From assembly GCA_028671895.1 (NCBI GenBank), contig CM053795.1, positions 16,017,501 through 16,081,500 of the forward strand: a stretch of 64,000 nucleotides of DNA, read 5' to 3'. The DNA comes from Oenanthe sinensis. Its lineage: Eukaryota > Streptophyta > Magnoliopsida > Apiales > Apiaceae. Positions 52,901 through 64,000 of this stretch are shown piece by piece. The notes beneath the pieces were generated by a model. It was given only the letters and a program-made list of their open reading frames with translations. It did no database searches and had not been told where the DNA came from. How positions within the stretch are numbered: position 1 is the first letter of the stretch; each line of letters opens with the position of its first letter. The translations under genes and the position numbers were made by a program.

Positions 52901-55900
52901 TATCCCCAACTGGCGCATGAATGCACCGGACATTAAGTTTATCTTAAAAAAGCTGTCCCCAACTCTAGCAAAGATGCAGAATGACTATTCTAGGTCTTTT
53001 CAGGAGGTCAAATGTTCCTTTTGCATTATTCATCGTGTAGGATATAAGAACTATTAATGCCGTTTAGATTATGATATGATGTTGTAGCAAGTTCAGAATT
53101 GGCTTTGCTCATATCTACATTGTCATAGCATTTTCTTCTCATCACCTTTATAATATATTGACATCAAAAGTCATCTAAGCCTTTGCTAGACTACACACCT
53201 TTACTGGTTGAAATTTCTGAAGTGTTGCAGTCTGTGTTGTACCATTGTTGTCTTTCATGCAATGTAAACATCTACAGAATGTCTTCTGAATCTTTGCCAA
53301 TGTAATCTATTTTCTATGTATACCTATTTTCTTTTCTAAAGTTATCTATTTTACCTATCTACACCTAACTCGTATCTTCTTCCATTTATCCAGATTTGGA
53401 GCACTGTCATTATGCAAAAGAAATACAAGGGACAAGAATATTTGTTTGCTTTACTAGTTACTGTTGGGTGTGCTTTATTCATTTTATATCCGGTATAGTC
53501 TTTGCTGTTGCACTATGATAAGATTGTTTGTATTATTATTCTTATTACACACTTACTTTTTACATGTTTGCACTACTGTGGGCTAATAGTGAATTCTAAA
53601 CTGATATTGTTTTTTAACGTGTTTAGCATGAGCTCGATCTAAATATTTAAAGCATCTGTTTTTCACCCAGCAATAAGCCTAATTCATAAGTATAATCTTA
53701 TTCTTTTGCTTGATAATAAATTGCACATTTTAAGTTGGGCATAACTTCCCATTGCAGTTTTATTTGATGGGTGACATGAGTTAAACTTGGCAGAAATAAA
53801 AGTGCAGAATAAGGAATTTGGTTTCTAAATCAGTTGAGTGGAAGTGTCAACTATATTCTATGTTATCCTTGCTAGGAAAATAAATGTCAGAGTACTTATC
53901 ATTAGGAGTCTCTTGGATAGGGGTATCGCTAGATATGAATTAGTATTATTTTCTTATCTGGGGGTATTTTCCTCCACTAGTTTTTCTTATTCTTCCCTTC
54001 TCCCATAATTTTCACTTTGTATTCTATGTACTTGCTTTTTAGCCTAATCCCTAATTAACTACTTTAAGAAGTAAGACATTTCTGAGTTGTTTTTAAAAGG
54101 TCATAATGCATCAATAGAAGGTTATATAAATTACAGCGATAACGATTGAGCTCTATAATACATGCTTCGATTTATGTTAATCGCCCTCACTAGCTTGTGC
54201 ATGTTATTAATTTTCAATGATTTGCTTATAGTCAGCTGGTGACATCAGCCCCTACAGCAGGGGAAGAGAAAGCACAGTGTGGGGACTTTCCTTGATGATT
54301 GGTTATCTTGGGTATCAACAGAAAACTCTTCTTTCTATTTATGCCTTTATTGATTTTGCTCTCAACCTGTGTCTCCATATTATTTTGCTTGCACCTGCTT
54401 TTTTCTTTTTCAATTGGTTACTGCAGCCATATTTAGTTGAAGTTTAGTTGATTTGTATCATAACACTCTTAGAGTCATGAAAATAGTTCTGACAACGAAG
54501 TTGTAGTTATTCTTGTGAATCTTATTCCTAACCAAGTCCACATTCCATATGCCTAAAGTTTTAAACAAAATTAGGAAGCAATTTTATTAGTTCTTATTAA
54601 TAAATAAATGTTTGTCAGAAACAGTAATAAAGAATACTACTAGTATTAGTAAGGGTAGCACAGTCATTTCAATTTATGATATGAAATACATCCATTTTCA
54701 AACAAGTCTGGTATTTATAGACTTGTACTGAAATACAATTGAAGTGACTGTGCTACCCTTGCTAATACTAGTACTATTTCTTATTACTGTTCGTGACAGT
54801 TTGCTTAATATTATACAAAATTGTACACATGAACTTATAATCTTCCAGCCAAATGAGAGGAGATAAAAGCTTCTAAATCTGAGAGATGCCTAAATATTCA
54901 AGTAAGCCACTAACAGATTGTTGTATATATCAATTTTTAATAATTTTTACTTTTCCTTCTCTATTGCAATCACCAAGTTCCATCATCGTTCTTTTATTAT
55001 AGTTCATTTTTTTTATTTTACTAAAGTTCCACTAAGATATCTTAAGAACTAGACATAAATGTTTTTGGACACATTGAGATAACAACTACTAGTGTTGGAC
55101 ATGAGTCTGGCTCTTCTCAGAAATCAAATACCAACATTCAGAAGTTTTACTGCTTCAGAAATCCCACCATAGAAGTAGTTACATTGTTTACCTTAACTAT
55201 TACAGGCTTGTTGACATTAGTATCGCATTCCATGATTTTGATGCCCGCCCATTCCCTCAACTGTTTTCTAAACTGTCTCAGGCTCGATGGTTTCACTAGC
55301 ACGTTCCAGGATAAACTATTCAAGGGCTATGATATGGAAATACACAATCAGATATTCTATACAACACTGTGTTCTTGCATACTCAGCTTTGTAGGTTTGT
55401 CTCTTTGTATTGTAATTTTATGAAGTTTTGAATTCATCTTTCATGATGGGATTTGCACAAATCTTTGTTGTTTTTCTTGGAGGATATCACCTACTAAGAT
55501 ATATTTATTTGACCAATACCATTTATTTGATTATAATCCTTTTTATCTTGCAAGTTCACATTTTATTATGTTTCTTGTGGAAAAATGTTATCCCCCTCAT
55601 TGCTTATTGAGTTGGGTGTTGCAATTCATATGGGCATAAAATGATTTTTAAACTCTCTCTGGGTTTGTATGTAGGTCTTATCTTAGAAAACCATCTTCTA
55701 ATGGCAGTCGATTTCATTTACCGTCACAGTGATTGTTTATTGGACATTGCATTGCTGTCGACTGTAAGCCATCTTTAAAGCTAAATTATACAGTATTCAA
55801 ATCTAAAATTGTATAAACCGTAAAAATACTTCTAAATTATTACCCTGTTCTTTCCTATTTCATGATATAAGGCATACTTAGTATATTACTGCATCATCTA

Positions 55901-56414
55901 ACTTTGAAGGGAGCAACTAAAGTAAAACATCTTGCAGGTAGCAACAGCTAGTCAATTCTTCATATCTTACACCATCCGCACATTTGGTGCACTTACATTT
56001 GCTACCATAATGACAACGAGACAGGTAAAATGACTAACAAGAGCCTGATTGTCTTAGTTCTACAGATTAGGATTTTACACTGTGTTCCCCTCTTATTTTT
56101 GCTCTTATAGTTGGTCAGCATATTGCTATCATGCTTGTGGTTTGGTCACCCACTGAGCTGGGAGCAGTTCATCGGTGCTGTAAGTGAATCAATCTCAGTT
56201 CTTTTGTCAATATATGTATATATGATGTATGATTTAGATTTATTGAATTAGTATCAAATAACAGAACTCAAAGCCATTTTGTTGCCTTGTTGAATAGGTC
56301 ATTGTCTTTTCTGCCCTTTATGCAAGAGCGTTTCTGAAAGATAAGTCTAGAAGTCCTATACCCTCAAAAGATGAGGAAAGCACAGAGTCTATTCCTCTAA
56401 AGGTGAATTCATAA
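49989..56414 (+). CDS. UTR5: UDP-galactose/UDP-glucose transporter, UTR5-type (SLC35B-like), 11 exons
   Basis: Exons 49989-50096, 50820-50933, 51036-51128, 51327-51392, 53394-53492, 54232-54311, 55282-55394, 55675-55763, 55938-56024, 56111-56179, 56298-56414, all GT-AG, give 344 residues without a break. Start at MAEPPS; an in-frame ATG 22 codons upstream is less likely because family members start MAE. Motifs include QEKIMRVPYG, LVFCNRIMTSAVSAG, TTTCQYEALKYVSFPVQTLAKCAKMIPVM, GLDGFTSTFQDKLFKGY, ASQFFISYTIRTFGALTFA and HPLSWEQFIG, all typical of plant UTR2/UTR5-type nucleotide-sugar transporters. About ten membrane segments are expected, in ER or Golgi membrane, exchanging nucleotide sugar for nucleotide monophosphate. 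The C-terminus PLKVNS replaces the usual PLKGNP-like end. Intron 4 is 2.0 kb and intron 6 carries a MITE. Confidence 0.93.
54612..54799. mobile_element. MITE, about 188 bp, in intron 6 of the UTR5-like gene
   Basis: Arms ACAGTAATAA.GAATACTA / TAGTA..TTTCTTATTACTG and AAGGGTAGCACAGTCA / TGACTGTGCTACCCTTG are complementary over about 70 bp, separated by a short loop. No clear target duplication. Confidence 0.7.
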
Positions 56415-57581
56415 TCCAATATTGCCTTTCTTTGGGAAGTTGCCAGACTCTTTCATATATATGGGTTGCTTGGGTGGTTCTTTTTCGAACAGTAACATGC
56501 TTGCAAGCTTGTGCCAGGGAGTGATTTCATCCGTACTTCTCAAATGGGCATGCCTTGCTTCGGATTCCCTTTTTAATTTATTTGACCAGTCTTTTACCCC
56601 CAAATTTTCAGATGATAGTATAGCTTTAGTACCCCAGTCTTGCTGTTATTATTTGTCCCCGTTCTTTCTTTGACAGAATTTTTATCATTTTTTTTACAGT
56701 TTAGAATTTAGTTTTTTTTACAGTTTAGAATTTAGTTAGATTGTGTAATGAGCACCAATATGCTCATTGTTTTTACCAACTTTAGCATAATATACCAACT
56801 TTAGCATATAATATTGGTTGCAAGTTTGCTAAACAAGTTGGTATAGTGTATTTGCCTGTGTACACTCGATATTCACATTAAAAAGTTAAATATAATATAA
56901 AATTGAGAATAAGTATCCTGAAATTTATCTCAGATTCATTCCCTAAGATATATAACATTGTCCTGCAGCAGAATACACTTTGATCTGCAATAAAAATACT
57001 CCATGTTGTGCTGCAGCAGCAGCAGCAGGTGTCTGCCATAGAAATACTATGTGTTGTGCTGCAAAACACTATATTTATACATAGGTACATACATGATACA
57101 CACATATACAATTCTATGCATAGATACATACTCATGCAATATAGTGTCTTGCATAATTAGAATATTCGATTGTAAATCTTTTATTAGGATTTTTAGAGCG
57201 ACTCTTTCTCTTTCTCTTTCTGAATCCAATTGATTAAAATGACTCTTATTGTAGTTTTTTGACCGCTTAATATTTTGCGCAACACAATGCAAAATAAAGT
57301 ATTCTACCGCAGAATACTGCTATCTCATAGATATCTCATGTTTCTTATTTTCAGTAAATTTATATATTTTAAAACTCTTGTCGGAGAGTCCACGGAGGTT
57401 CGGTTGATTTCCTATAAATATTATAAAATAATGAATTCTAGTGATTTAGGTAATTTATTTTGCATGTAAATTTCAACAATATTCGTTATATTCATTTACT
57501 ATTATTATAATAATAAATTTTAAAAAGGAGGAAAGAAAAAAAAAAGTTGAGAAAATGGAGGGAAATGAATTTTTTATTCAC
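56415..57581. other. UTR5-like 3' UTR and intergenic
   Basis: Short duplications (ACAGTTTAGAATTTAGTT twice near 56695-56735; ACCAACTTTAGCATA twice near 56776-56806) and a CAG run near 57015. No gene seen. Confidence 0.45.
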
Positions 57582-57882
57582 TAGGTTATCGTAGAGGATT
57601 CCTATTAATAGGACGATTTTGCTATTAAAATTTAGAATATCATAGTGATTTAGAGAATCACAAAAATACTGTTGGAGTTGTATTTTATGTTATATTTCCT
57701 ATTTTTGAGCTTATAAGCTCATTTAGGGAGGCTATTGAACTTGCTCTGGCATTCCTAAATGAGCTCCAATACTCAAAAACAGGAAATAGGACATAAAATA
57801 AAACTCTAATAATATACTAGTGATTTCCTACTCTAAATTTTACCAGTGAAGTCCTGGTAGTAGGGATCTTGTACGATATCCT
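57582..57882. mobile_element. Snap-back MITE, about 300 bp, upstream of the PPR gene
   Basis: Left arm AGGTTATCGTAGAGGATTCC pairs with the complement of the right end (AGGATATCGTACAAGATCCC). Complementarity continues through TAAAATTTAGA, GGAGTT.TATTTTATGT and CTATTT.CT.TTTTTGAG to a short loop near 57740. No clear target duplication. It ends about 150 bp before the PPR TATA box. Confidence 0.68.
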
Positions 57883-58027
57883 ACCGAATTTTTTTTCCCA
57901 GGGCAATTTTTTTTTTTTGTGATGAATACAACAAATGTTTATCAGGACTAGAACCCAGAACATAGTATGGTGTTGGGTAAAAAAAACTAATCACCCCAGA
58001 TTGCCGTTGCCTTGTGTTTCATATTCG

Positions 58028-58035
58028 TATATAAA
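58028..58035 (+). promoter_or_regulatory. TATA box of the PPR gene
   Basis: TATATAAA, 38 bp before the ATG at 58073. It would start transcription near 58060 and so excludes the upstream in-frame ATG at 57935. Confidence 0.55.
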
Positions 58036-58072
58036 CCCAACATTTTTAAACTCTCCGCTCTCATCTCAATCC

Positions 58073-59476
58073 ATGATAACTACTAAACCAAAACCAATCA
58101 GTCCTGTTCATCTAACCACCATTCTTATACATCATCTACACATACACATCAACACCACCACCACATCTCCTCATTATCAATCTTACCAGACTCACAAACC
58201 CTCACCCAAACATTCTCAACCTCACAAGCCCACTCGCAAGCCCATACCTTTCCTCACCGACATCAAACAAATCCACGACCCAGATGAAGCTTTATCACTC
58301 TTTCATCAATATCATCACTTGGGCTTCAAGCATGATTACCCTTCTTACTCTTCTCTCATTTACAAGCTCGCCAAAGCTCGAAATTTCGATGCTATTGAAA
58401 CCCTTCTTGGGTATGTAAAATGTTGTAATATTCGATGCGGAGAAGCCCTTTTCATTGGCCTTATTAAGCATTTAGGGAAAGCTAAATTGATTGACAAGGC
58501 CATGGAAGTGTTTAAGAATATCAAGGGGTTTAATTGTGTTTGCACTGTGCAGTCTTTTAATACGATTTTGAATGTTTTTGTTGAGAATGAGAGGATTGAT
58601 GAGGCCAATTTGATGTTTGAGAATGCGAGGAAAATGGGGTTTAGGGTGAATTCGGTTTCGTTTAATGTTATGATTAAGGGGTGGTTGGGGAAGGGAGAGT
58701 GGGAAGCTGCACGGCAAGTGTTTGATGAAATGCTTGTGAGAGAAATCGAGCCGAGTGTTGTGACTTATAATTGTCAAATTGGGTTTTTGTGTAAGAGGGG
58801 TGAGTTGGATAAGGCAAAGGTTTTGTTTGATGAGATGAATAAGAAAGGAAAACACGCGAATGCGGTTACATATGGATTGTTGATGGAAGGTTTGTGTTGT
58901 TTAGGGAAGTTTAAAGAAGCGAAGAAGTTGATGTTTGATATGGAGTATCAAGGGTGTAAACCGAGGCTTGTTAATTATGGTGTTTTGATGAGTGATATTG
59001 TGAGGAACGGAAAATGGGAGGAAGCTAAAGATTTACTTGTTGAGATGAAGAAAAGGCGAGTTAAGCCAGACGCGATCATCTACAACATTTTGATTAATTA
59101 CTTGTGTAAGGAGGGAAGGACTACGGATGCTTATAAGTTATTAGTTGAAATGCAGGTTGAAGGTTGTGACCCAAATGCTGCAACATACAGGATGACGGTT
59201 GATGGTTTTTGTAGTGTCGATGACTTTGAAGGAGGTTTGAAGGTTTTGAATGCCATGTTGATGAGTAATCATTGTCCACGTTTGGAAACGTTTTGTTGTT
59301 TGATTGTAGGATTAACCAGAAGTGGAAAGATCGATGATGCTTGCTATATTTTGGAGGAGATGGACAAGAGGAAGTTGAGAGAGGATTCGAAATTATGGGA
59401 ATTATTAGTCCGAGCTGTTAGCGAAAAGGGGAAAGCTGCAGTTGAGCTTGTAAATGAACTCATCTGTGCCGGATAA
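58073..59476 (+). CDS. P-class pentatricopeptide repeat protein, probably mitochondrial
   Basis: 467 residues, no intron. The start at 58073 is favoured by the TATA box 38 bp upstream; an in-frame ATG at 57935 would add 46 residues of poor character. Residues 1-60 are Thr/Ser/His/Lys-rich with almost no acidic residues, like an organelle presequence. From about residue 70 there are around ten tandem 35-residue P-type repeats (for example PSVVTYNCQIGFLCKRGELDKAKVLFDEM; PDAIIYNILINYLCKEGRTTDAYKLL is the clearest). No E, DYW or SMR domain, so it belongs to the P class, which binds organelle RNA for processing, stability or translation. Length and repeat layout resemble Arabidopsis At1g07740; that pairing is from memory and not checked. 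Confidence 0.88.
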   Translation: MITTKPKPISPVHLTTILIHHLHIHINTTTTSPHYQSYQTHKPSPKHSQPHKPTRKPIPFLTDIKQIHDPDEALSLFHQYHHLGFKHDYPSYSSLIYKLAKARNFDAIETLLGYVKCCNIRCGEALFIGLIKHLGKAKLIDKAMEVFKNIKGFNCVCTVQSFNTILNVFVENERIDEANLMFENARKMGFRVNSVSFNVMIKGWLGKGEWEAARQVFDEMLVREIEPSVVTYNCQIGFLCKRGELDKAKVLFDEMNKKGKHANAVTYGLLMEGLCCLGKFKEAKKLMFDMEYQGCKPRLVNYGVLMSDIVRNGKWEEAKDLLVEMKKRRVKPDAIIYNILINYLCKEGRTTDAYKLLVEMQVEGCDPNAATYRMTVDGFCSVDDFEGGLKVLNAMLMSNHCPRLETFCCLIVGLTRSGKIDDACYILEEMDKRKLREDSKLWELLVRAVSEKGKAAVELVNELICAG

Positions 59477-59739
59477 TTCGTTCTCTTTGTTTGAAGGTTG
59501 ACATCTGTTGAGGGATGATTCTCAGAAAGTTGAACAGAGGACACGATACAAATGTTGTTCGTGCAGGTTTACTAAGTCACTGGTTTCTTTAGCTTAAAAA
59601 AGAAATACAGTGTGGTAATAATGATGGCGCTAATAGTTCGGAATTTTTACTTTGTGAGCTCCATTTTGATTAGAAAGAATTGAAGTGAAAAGCAGGGGGT
59701 GAAAGTCGTAGTACCTTGGGGTAAACGTTTGAACTTGAT
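59477..59739. other. PPR gene 3' flank
   Basis: Likely 3' UTR, with no distinct poly(A) signal seen. Confidence 0.4.
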
Positions 59740-59741
59740 TA

Positions 59742-60040
59742 CTCTCTCCTCGGTCCCATTTTACATGTCACTTTTAAAAAATTACCCATATTAATAAATT
59801 CTAACATAAAAATTGTTTTCGATTTGTATTCATATTAATTACATTGATTGAAATAGTTTCAATGCATAATTTGAATGATAACTATATGACATTAATTACC
59901 AATAATAGTACCAATATTTTAGTCAAATAGTTATTTTGGAAATTAAATACTTATAAAATTATATTGAAAAGAGATAATGGACATGTATTATGGGACAAAT
60001 TTTTTCCTCAAAAGTGACTACTAATTTGGAACAGATGGAG
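59742..60040. mobile_element. Stowaway MITE, 299 bp
   Basis: Ends CTCTCTCCTCGGTCCCATTT and, inverted, TGGAACAGATGGAG, with TA at 59740-59741 and 60041-60042. Subterminal TGTCACTTTT and AAAAGTGACT pair. Non-coding. Confidence 0.78.
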
Positions 60041-63000
60041 TAATAATTATTTCAAAAGAAAGCTAATTATTTCAAGGATCAAACTGATCACACCTGAAAA
60101 TATAAAAATTATATTCTTGACATCAAGAATTTACAAGCGAGTATGATATTCGCTATAAACTAAGAAAAACATAACTTAGAATTAATTTTTATTGACTAAT
60201 CACCTCCCAGGTTGGGGTGTTCATGTTCTGGATTAAACTAATCCGATCATGGGCAAAAAGATAAAATATTCGATAGACTTAACCGCAAGTCGGAAATCAG
60301 CCCATGAAAATAAGTATACCCATTTTTTATTTCTGCCCGTGTGTTGTTTGGGCCGGCCCTGCCACTATTTCTTCTTGGTTCTTACAATCTTATCCTCCTT
60401 GCATTGTTTTTTACACATTTTCATATATAATTCTTATTTTATCCATCCTAATCCTACTTAATATCCACGGCAATAAAATATACTCGGTATATCGGATAAA
60501 ATTTAAATTGTCAATTTGTCATATATAATTCGATTGCTTGTAATACAAATTTACCTCTTAAATTAGTGAGTAATTTTTGACTTGGTAAGTCTAAAAGATG
60601 TAGTCAAACTTAGCAAAAAAAAAAAAAAAAAAGATGTAGTCAAATAAAAATTATTTAATATGTAAATTACTTATCAAAACTTGTCTATATGTGCGTATCA
60701 CTTCAAATTCAACCGGCCTAGTGTGTTTGCAAACATGCTCGCCGAGAATATATTACTTGTTTAGCAGAAGAGACCATTACTTAGGAAATGGTCTAAAATC
60801 TCAATATAACGTCAATCATATTTTGAAGCTATCACAAACTAACTAAATGAAATTAATAAAAACAGAGAAAAAGGAACCTAAGATGTATTTCAGGTAATTT
60901 CCTAAGATATTAGTATAAATTAGTAGTGTATTAATAAAATTTTAAATGAATTATAATCTGACAAAAATATCTTTTACATATTTGCATATAAAATTCTGTA
61001 TATTTCACCTATAATTTAGGTAAGATGTATGTTAGAGAACCTAATCTCTAAAAAATATACTTCAAACACTTAAGTGACTTTACCTAATCTATCATGATCT
61101 TGACATACATGTTACATGTACCAAGTCTATAAACACAGTTATTTTCTCGGTATCATTTCTAAACCCTAACGCCTTAAGGTATTTATTAAAATTAAAATAC
61201 ATAAATTAAATATAAACTTAAAAATTACCTTGCATAACAAAATTTGATGATTATCTTAAGATAATTGTCATTTATAAAGTAATTAGGTAAGTATATGTTA
61301 GTACCGGTGATTATTTCAATTGTTATCTCGATCTGTACGTTCCATCAATTTAACAAAACAATAAATAAAGATACAATCACACAAATAAAAAATGTGATTA
61401 ATTGTACAATGATATGACACGTACCTCCGATCCCTAAAGTGACATCTGAATTTTCAGAAGATGGCAATACCGATTTAATTTAGAAATGAACTAGGTTTAC
61501 ACGTTACGTAGTCAGGTTCTTGACTTGGTACAACCGATGTGTAGGTGTAAACATGCATTTGTTTTGATAATATATATGATTTGAAGCTATAATAACAGTA
61601 TTCTCTATCTATCTATTACTATATATTAAATACGGTTATATCTTATATCTTGCATAATTATATACTAGCTTATAACTCGTTCAAAGCACAGGCGAGATTA
61701 ATAAATTATATATTAATTATTTGATTTGATTTAAATATATAATTAAAAAAATTATTATATCGGCTATAATAATATAATACATAATAAAAATTAGTTATAG
61801 ATAAAATAATAATATTATTTTAATATTCATGAGATTTAATTAATAAATTTTAATATTCATGAAATTTAATTAATAAGTTGTAATTTCAAGTAGAAGTGAA
61901 GTGAAATATGTTATTAGATTGTTGTACAGAAAATAACTCACCGATGATAGAGTTATATATAAAATATATATGTTTTAAAATTAAATTATAATTATATCAT
62001 AATTGCATAAAAAAAATACGTATAAAAAGAAAACTTACAGATGATAAAAAGAGGACTTAACGGACGGACGACCAATTGACCAAACTTTTTATTTTTCTTT
62101 AAATTTAATTAGGAAAAATTTATTAATAAAAAGATTTACAAACATATTAGAAATATTTTAATTAAAATTTAAATAAAAGAGTATATTTTAATGTAGGTAA
62201 AATATAATATAATTTAAAATTTTAAAAATTTTAATTATTAAATTGTAATTTTAAATAAATTAAAGTATTTGAGCGATGAGGAAAATTGAAACATGTTAGT
62301 AGATTGTGAGTACAACTATATATTCTAATTAAAAGAGAAGTTTGTCTAAAATAATATAATATAAAAGTATAGATAATATAGATATAACATAGTGATAAAA
62401 TTTAATTAATGTTAATAAAATAATAATAATATTTTAATATTCATAAAATTTAATATTCATAGAATATAATTTAAATATAATATTATTCTATCCGTGATGA
62501 GTTGTATAAAAGGAGACTATCGGAGATTAGAGTTGTATACATGGTGTTGATATCGGTCTTTTAAGTTGAACATACGGGTATTGATGAGAACTGATTGTTG
62601 TAGTTTGAGCAAAGTTTTTCTAATTTGAGTAGAGTTTGTGTTTATCATAAACTTTAATGATATATTAAATAAAAATTATAGGATAAGTAAGATTCGTAAA
62701 AAAAAATATAGAATATAATTTAAATAGAATATAATATTATCATATCTTGTATAAAATGAGGACTACTGGGGTTAGAGTTGTATGTATGATTATATTTTTT
62801 TAAAATTATATATTTTTTAAATTCAATTTTTAAGATTGTTTCTATGATTCACATAAAATTGGACGGTCAAGATCTTTTCTATGGTTCACCCAGTACCATT
62901 CCGACGACCAATTTTTTTAATTTTTCAGTTATAATAATATAGTATAGATGTAACACTATTCAGAGTTTTTTGTTAAAAAATTATATTTATGTAATCGTGA

Positions 63001-64000
63001 AGTATCGAACCAATAATCTCATGTTAAATAATCATTATTGTAACCATTTGATCTATTTGGACTATTATTTTTCTTTTTAAAAAATTAATATACAAACAAT
63101 CAATTTTTTATCTATATTAATTTTTCATATTATAAATGCATTGTATATAAATTATTTAGTGATAAATTTTTTAATATGGGAAATGATTGAGGTTCGTATA
63201 GTTGAGTTCAATTTTTTTTTTATTACAAATTAAATGAATTTTTGAAAAAGTTACAGCAATTTACATTTTAAATATGTTAAATATTTGAATAAAATATGGA
63301 ATTGAACTATAATTGTGATATTAACACTAAAATAGTAATACTATATAAAATGATATTATTTCAATATATATTTATTTTAGAAATAGATAAAAAAAATAGG
63401 AGGATAAATATTATATAAAAATATAAAATATTACAAGTTATAAGTCAAGTTATAAGTAGTGAAAACATTTGAATTTTAGATGATACATTTTAAAAATAAT
63501 TATTAACGGTGTATAGATATATTTTATTAAATTATTAGTTAGAAGAATATGAATTTACTTGAATATGATTATATGCGTGTGTATGTATGTGTTTGTATTG
63601 AATATATATTTTTATATAAAAATGGATTTTAAATAAATGTTTAAATTTATCATTCATCTGTTTCATCTAATTGTTCGGACCCTTGTATTTTGTATAATTA
63701 TATATGTACCATTATTTTTAAATTTTGGTTATTTTTTTATGTCATTATTAAATATTGAATCAATGATCTCATGATATATAATCATGGCCATATATTGTGG
63801 GTGTGAGTGAAAAATGAATATTCTCGAGAGGGCGTAACTATGATAAAAAAAACCTATAAAAGTTGGTGGGTGCAAGAAAAAAATATTCACTAGAGATGTC
63901 GTAATATGTAACTAGACAAAATATGATAAGCAATCAATTATAATTATGATCTGTATAATTAAATAAATGGATTTAGAAAATTATATTTAAGAATAAGATA
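60041..64000. other. Gene-free AT-rich DNA with degenerate repeats
   Basis: No coding frame with any signature. It holds an A run flanked by a 16-bp duplication (60593-60644), three degenerate repeat units at about 61700-62790, a Helitron-like end at about 62920-62951 (minus strand) and a fragment resembling the TRIM interior at 63790-63910. Confidence 0.5.
61700..62790. repeat. Degenerate repeated units
   Basis: Similar blocks recur near 61880-61960, 62240-62310, 62480-62550 and 62740-62795 (AAATATGTTATTAGATTGT / AAACATGTTAGTAGATTGT; TTGTATAAAAGGAGACTA / TTGTATAAAATGAGGACTA; TAGAGTTGTAT). They look like a diverged tandem or nested repeat family. Confidence 0.45.

Noticed and set aside
58472..58855. 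Antisense ORFs opposite the PPR gene
   Set aside because: They are shadows of the strongly coding plus strand.

Overview
The window is nuclear DNA of a flowering plant, most likely a eudicot. It is AT-rich, its genes have plant-type GT-AG introns, and it carries Copia and Mutator-like elements, Stowaway- and hAT-type MITEs, and three plant protein families. I cannot name the species. Everything below comes from reading the sequence and the translations; no database search was run.

Layout. (1) 1-18177: an old plus-strand Copia element, truncated at both ends, with many stops and frameshifts. It is split by a young minus-strand Copia element of the SIRE type (2448-15537) with 1119-bp LTRs and the 5-bp target duplication AAAAG. 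The young element carries gag, a frameshifted pol and two extra in-frame ORFs between pol and the 3' LTR. (2) 18178-23092: AT-rich intergenic DNA with a Stowaway MITE and a decayed RNase H fragment. (3) 23102-32779: a 9.7-kb Mutator-like element (MULE) with 107-bp terminal inverted repeats and a 9-bp target duplication. It holds two convergent genes: an intact five-exon plant mobile domain (PMD) gene and a MULE transposase with one internal stop. (4) 32789-41900: a small LTR element of TRIM type, a hAT-like MITE, LINE remains (reverse transcriptase, zinc-binding domain, RNase H) and another MITE. (5) 42057-44394: a two-exon DUF1635 gene with a hAT MITE in its intron. (6) 44395-49850: intergenic DNA with a solo LTR flanked by ACAAA duplications and a long-TIR MITE. 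(7) 49989-56414: an 11-exon nucleotide-sugar transporter gene of the UTR5 type. (8) 57582-59476: a snap-back MITE followed by an intronless mitochondrial-type PPR gene. (9) 59477-64000: gene-free DNA with a Stowaway MITE and degenerate repeats.

The three host genes (DUF1635, UTR5-like, PPR) are all on the plus strand and look independent. The most unusual material is in the mobile elements. Two unrelated elements, a Copia and a MULE, each carry an accessory ORF with the same PMD-like signature. The young Copia LTR and the solo LTR each have a U3 packed with a different short inverted motif upstream of a TATA box. In the Copia element the same motif recurs upstream of the accessory ORFs, which suggests an internal promoter. 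The MULE ends carry about ten GACCGCCA/TGGCGGTC palindromes.
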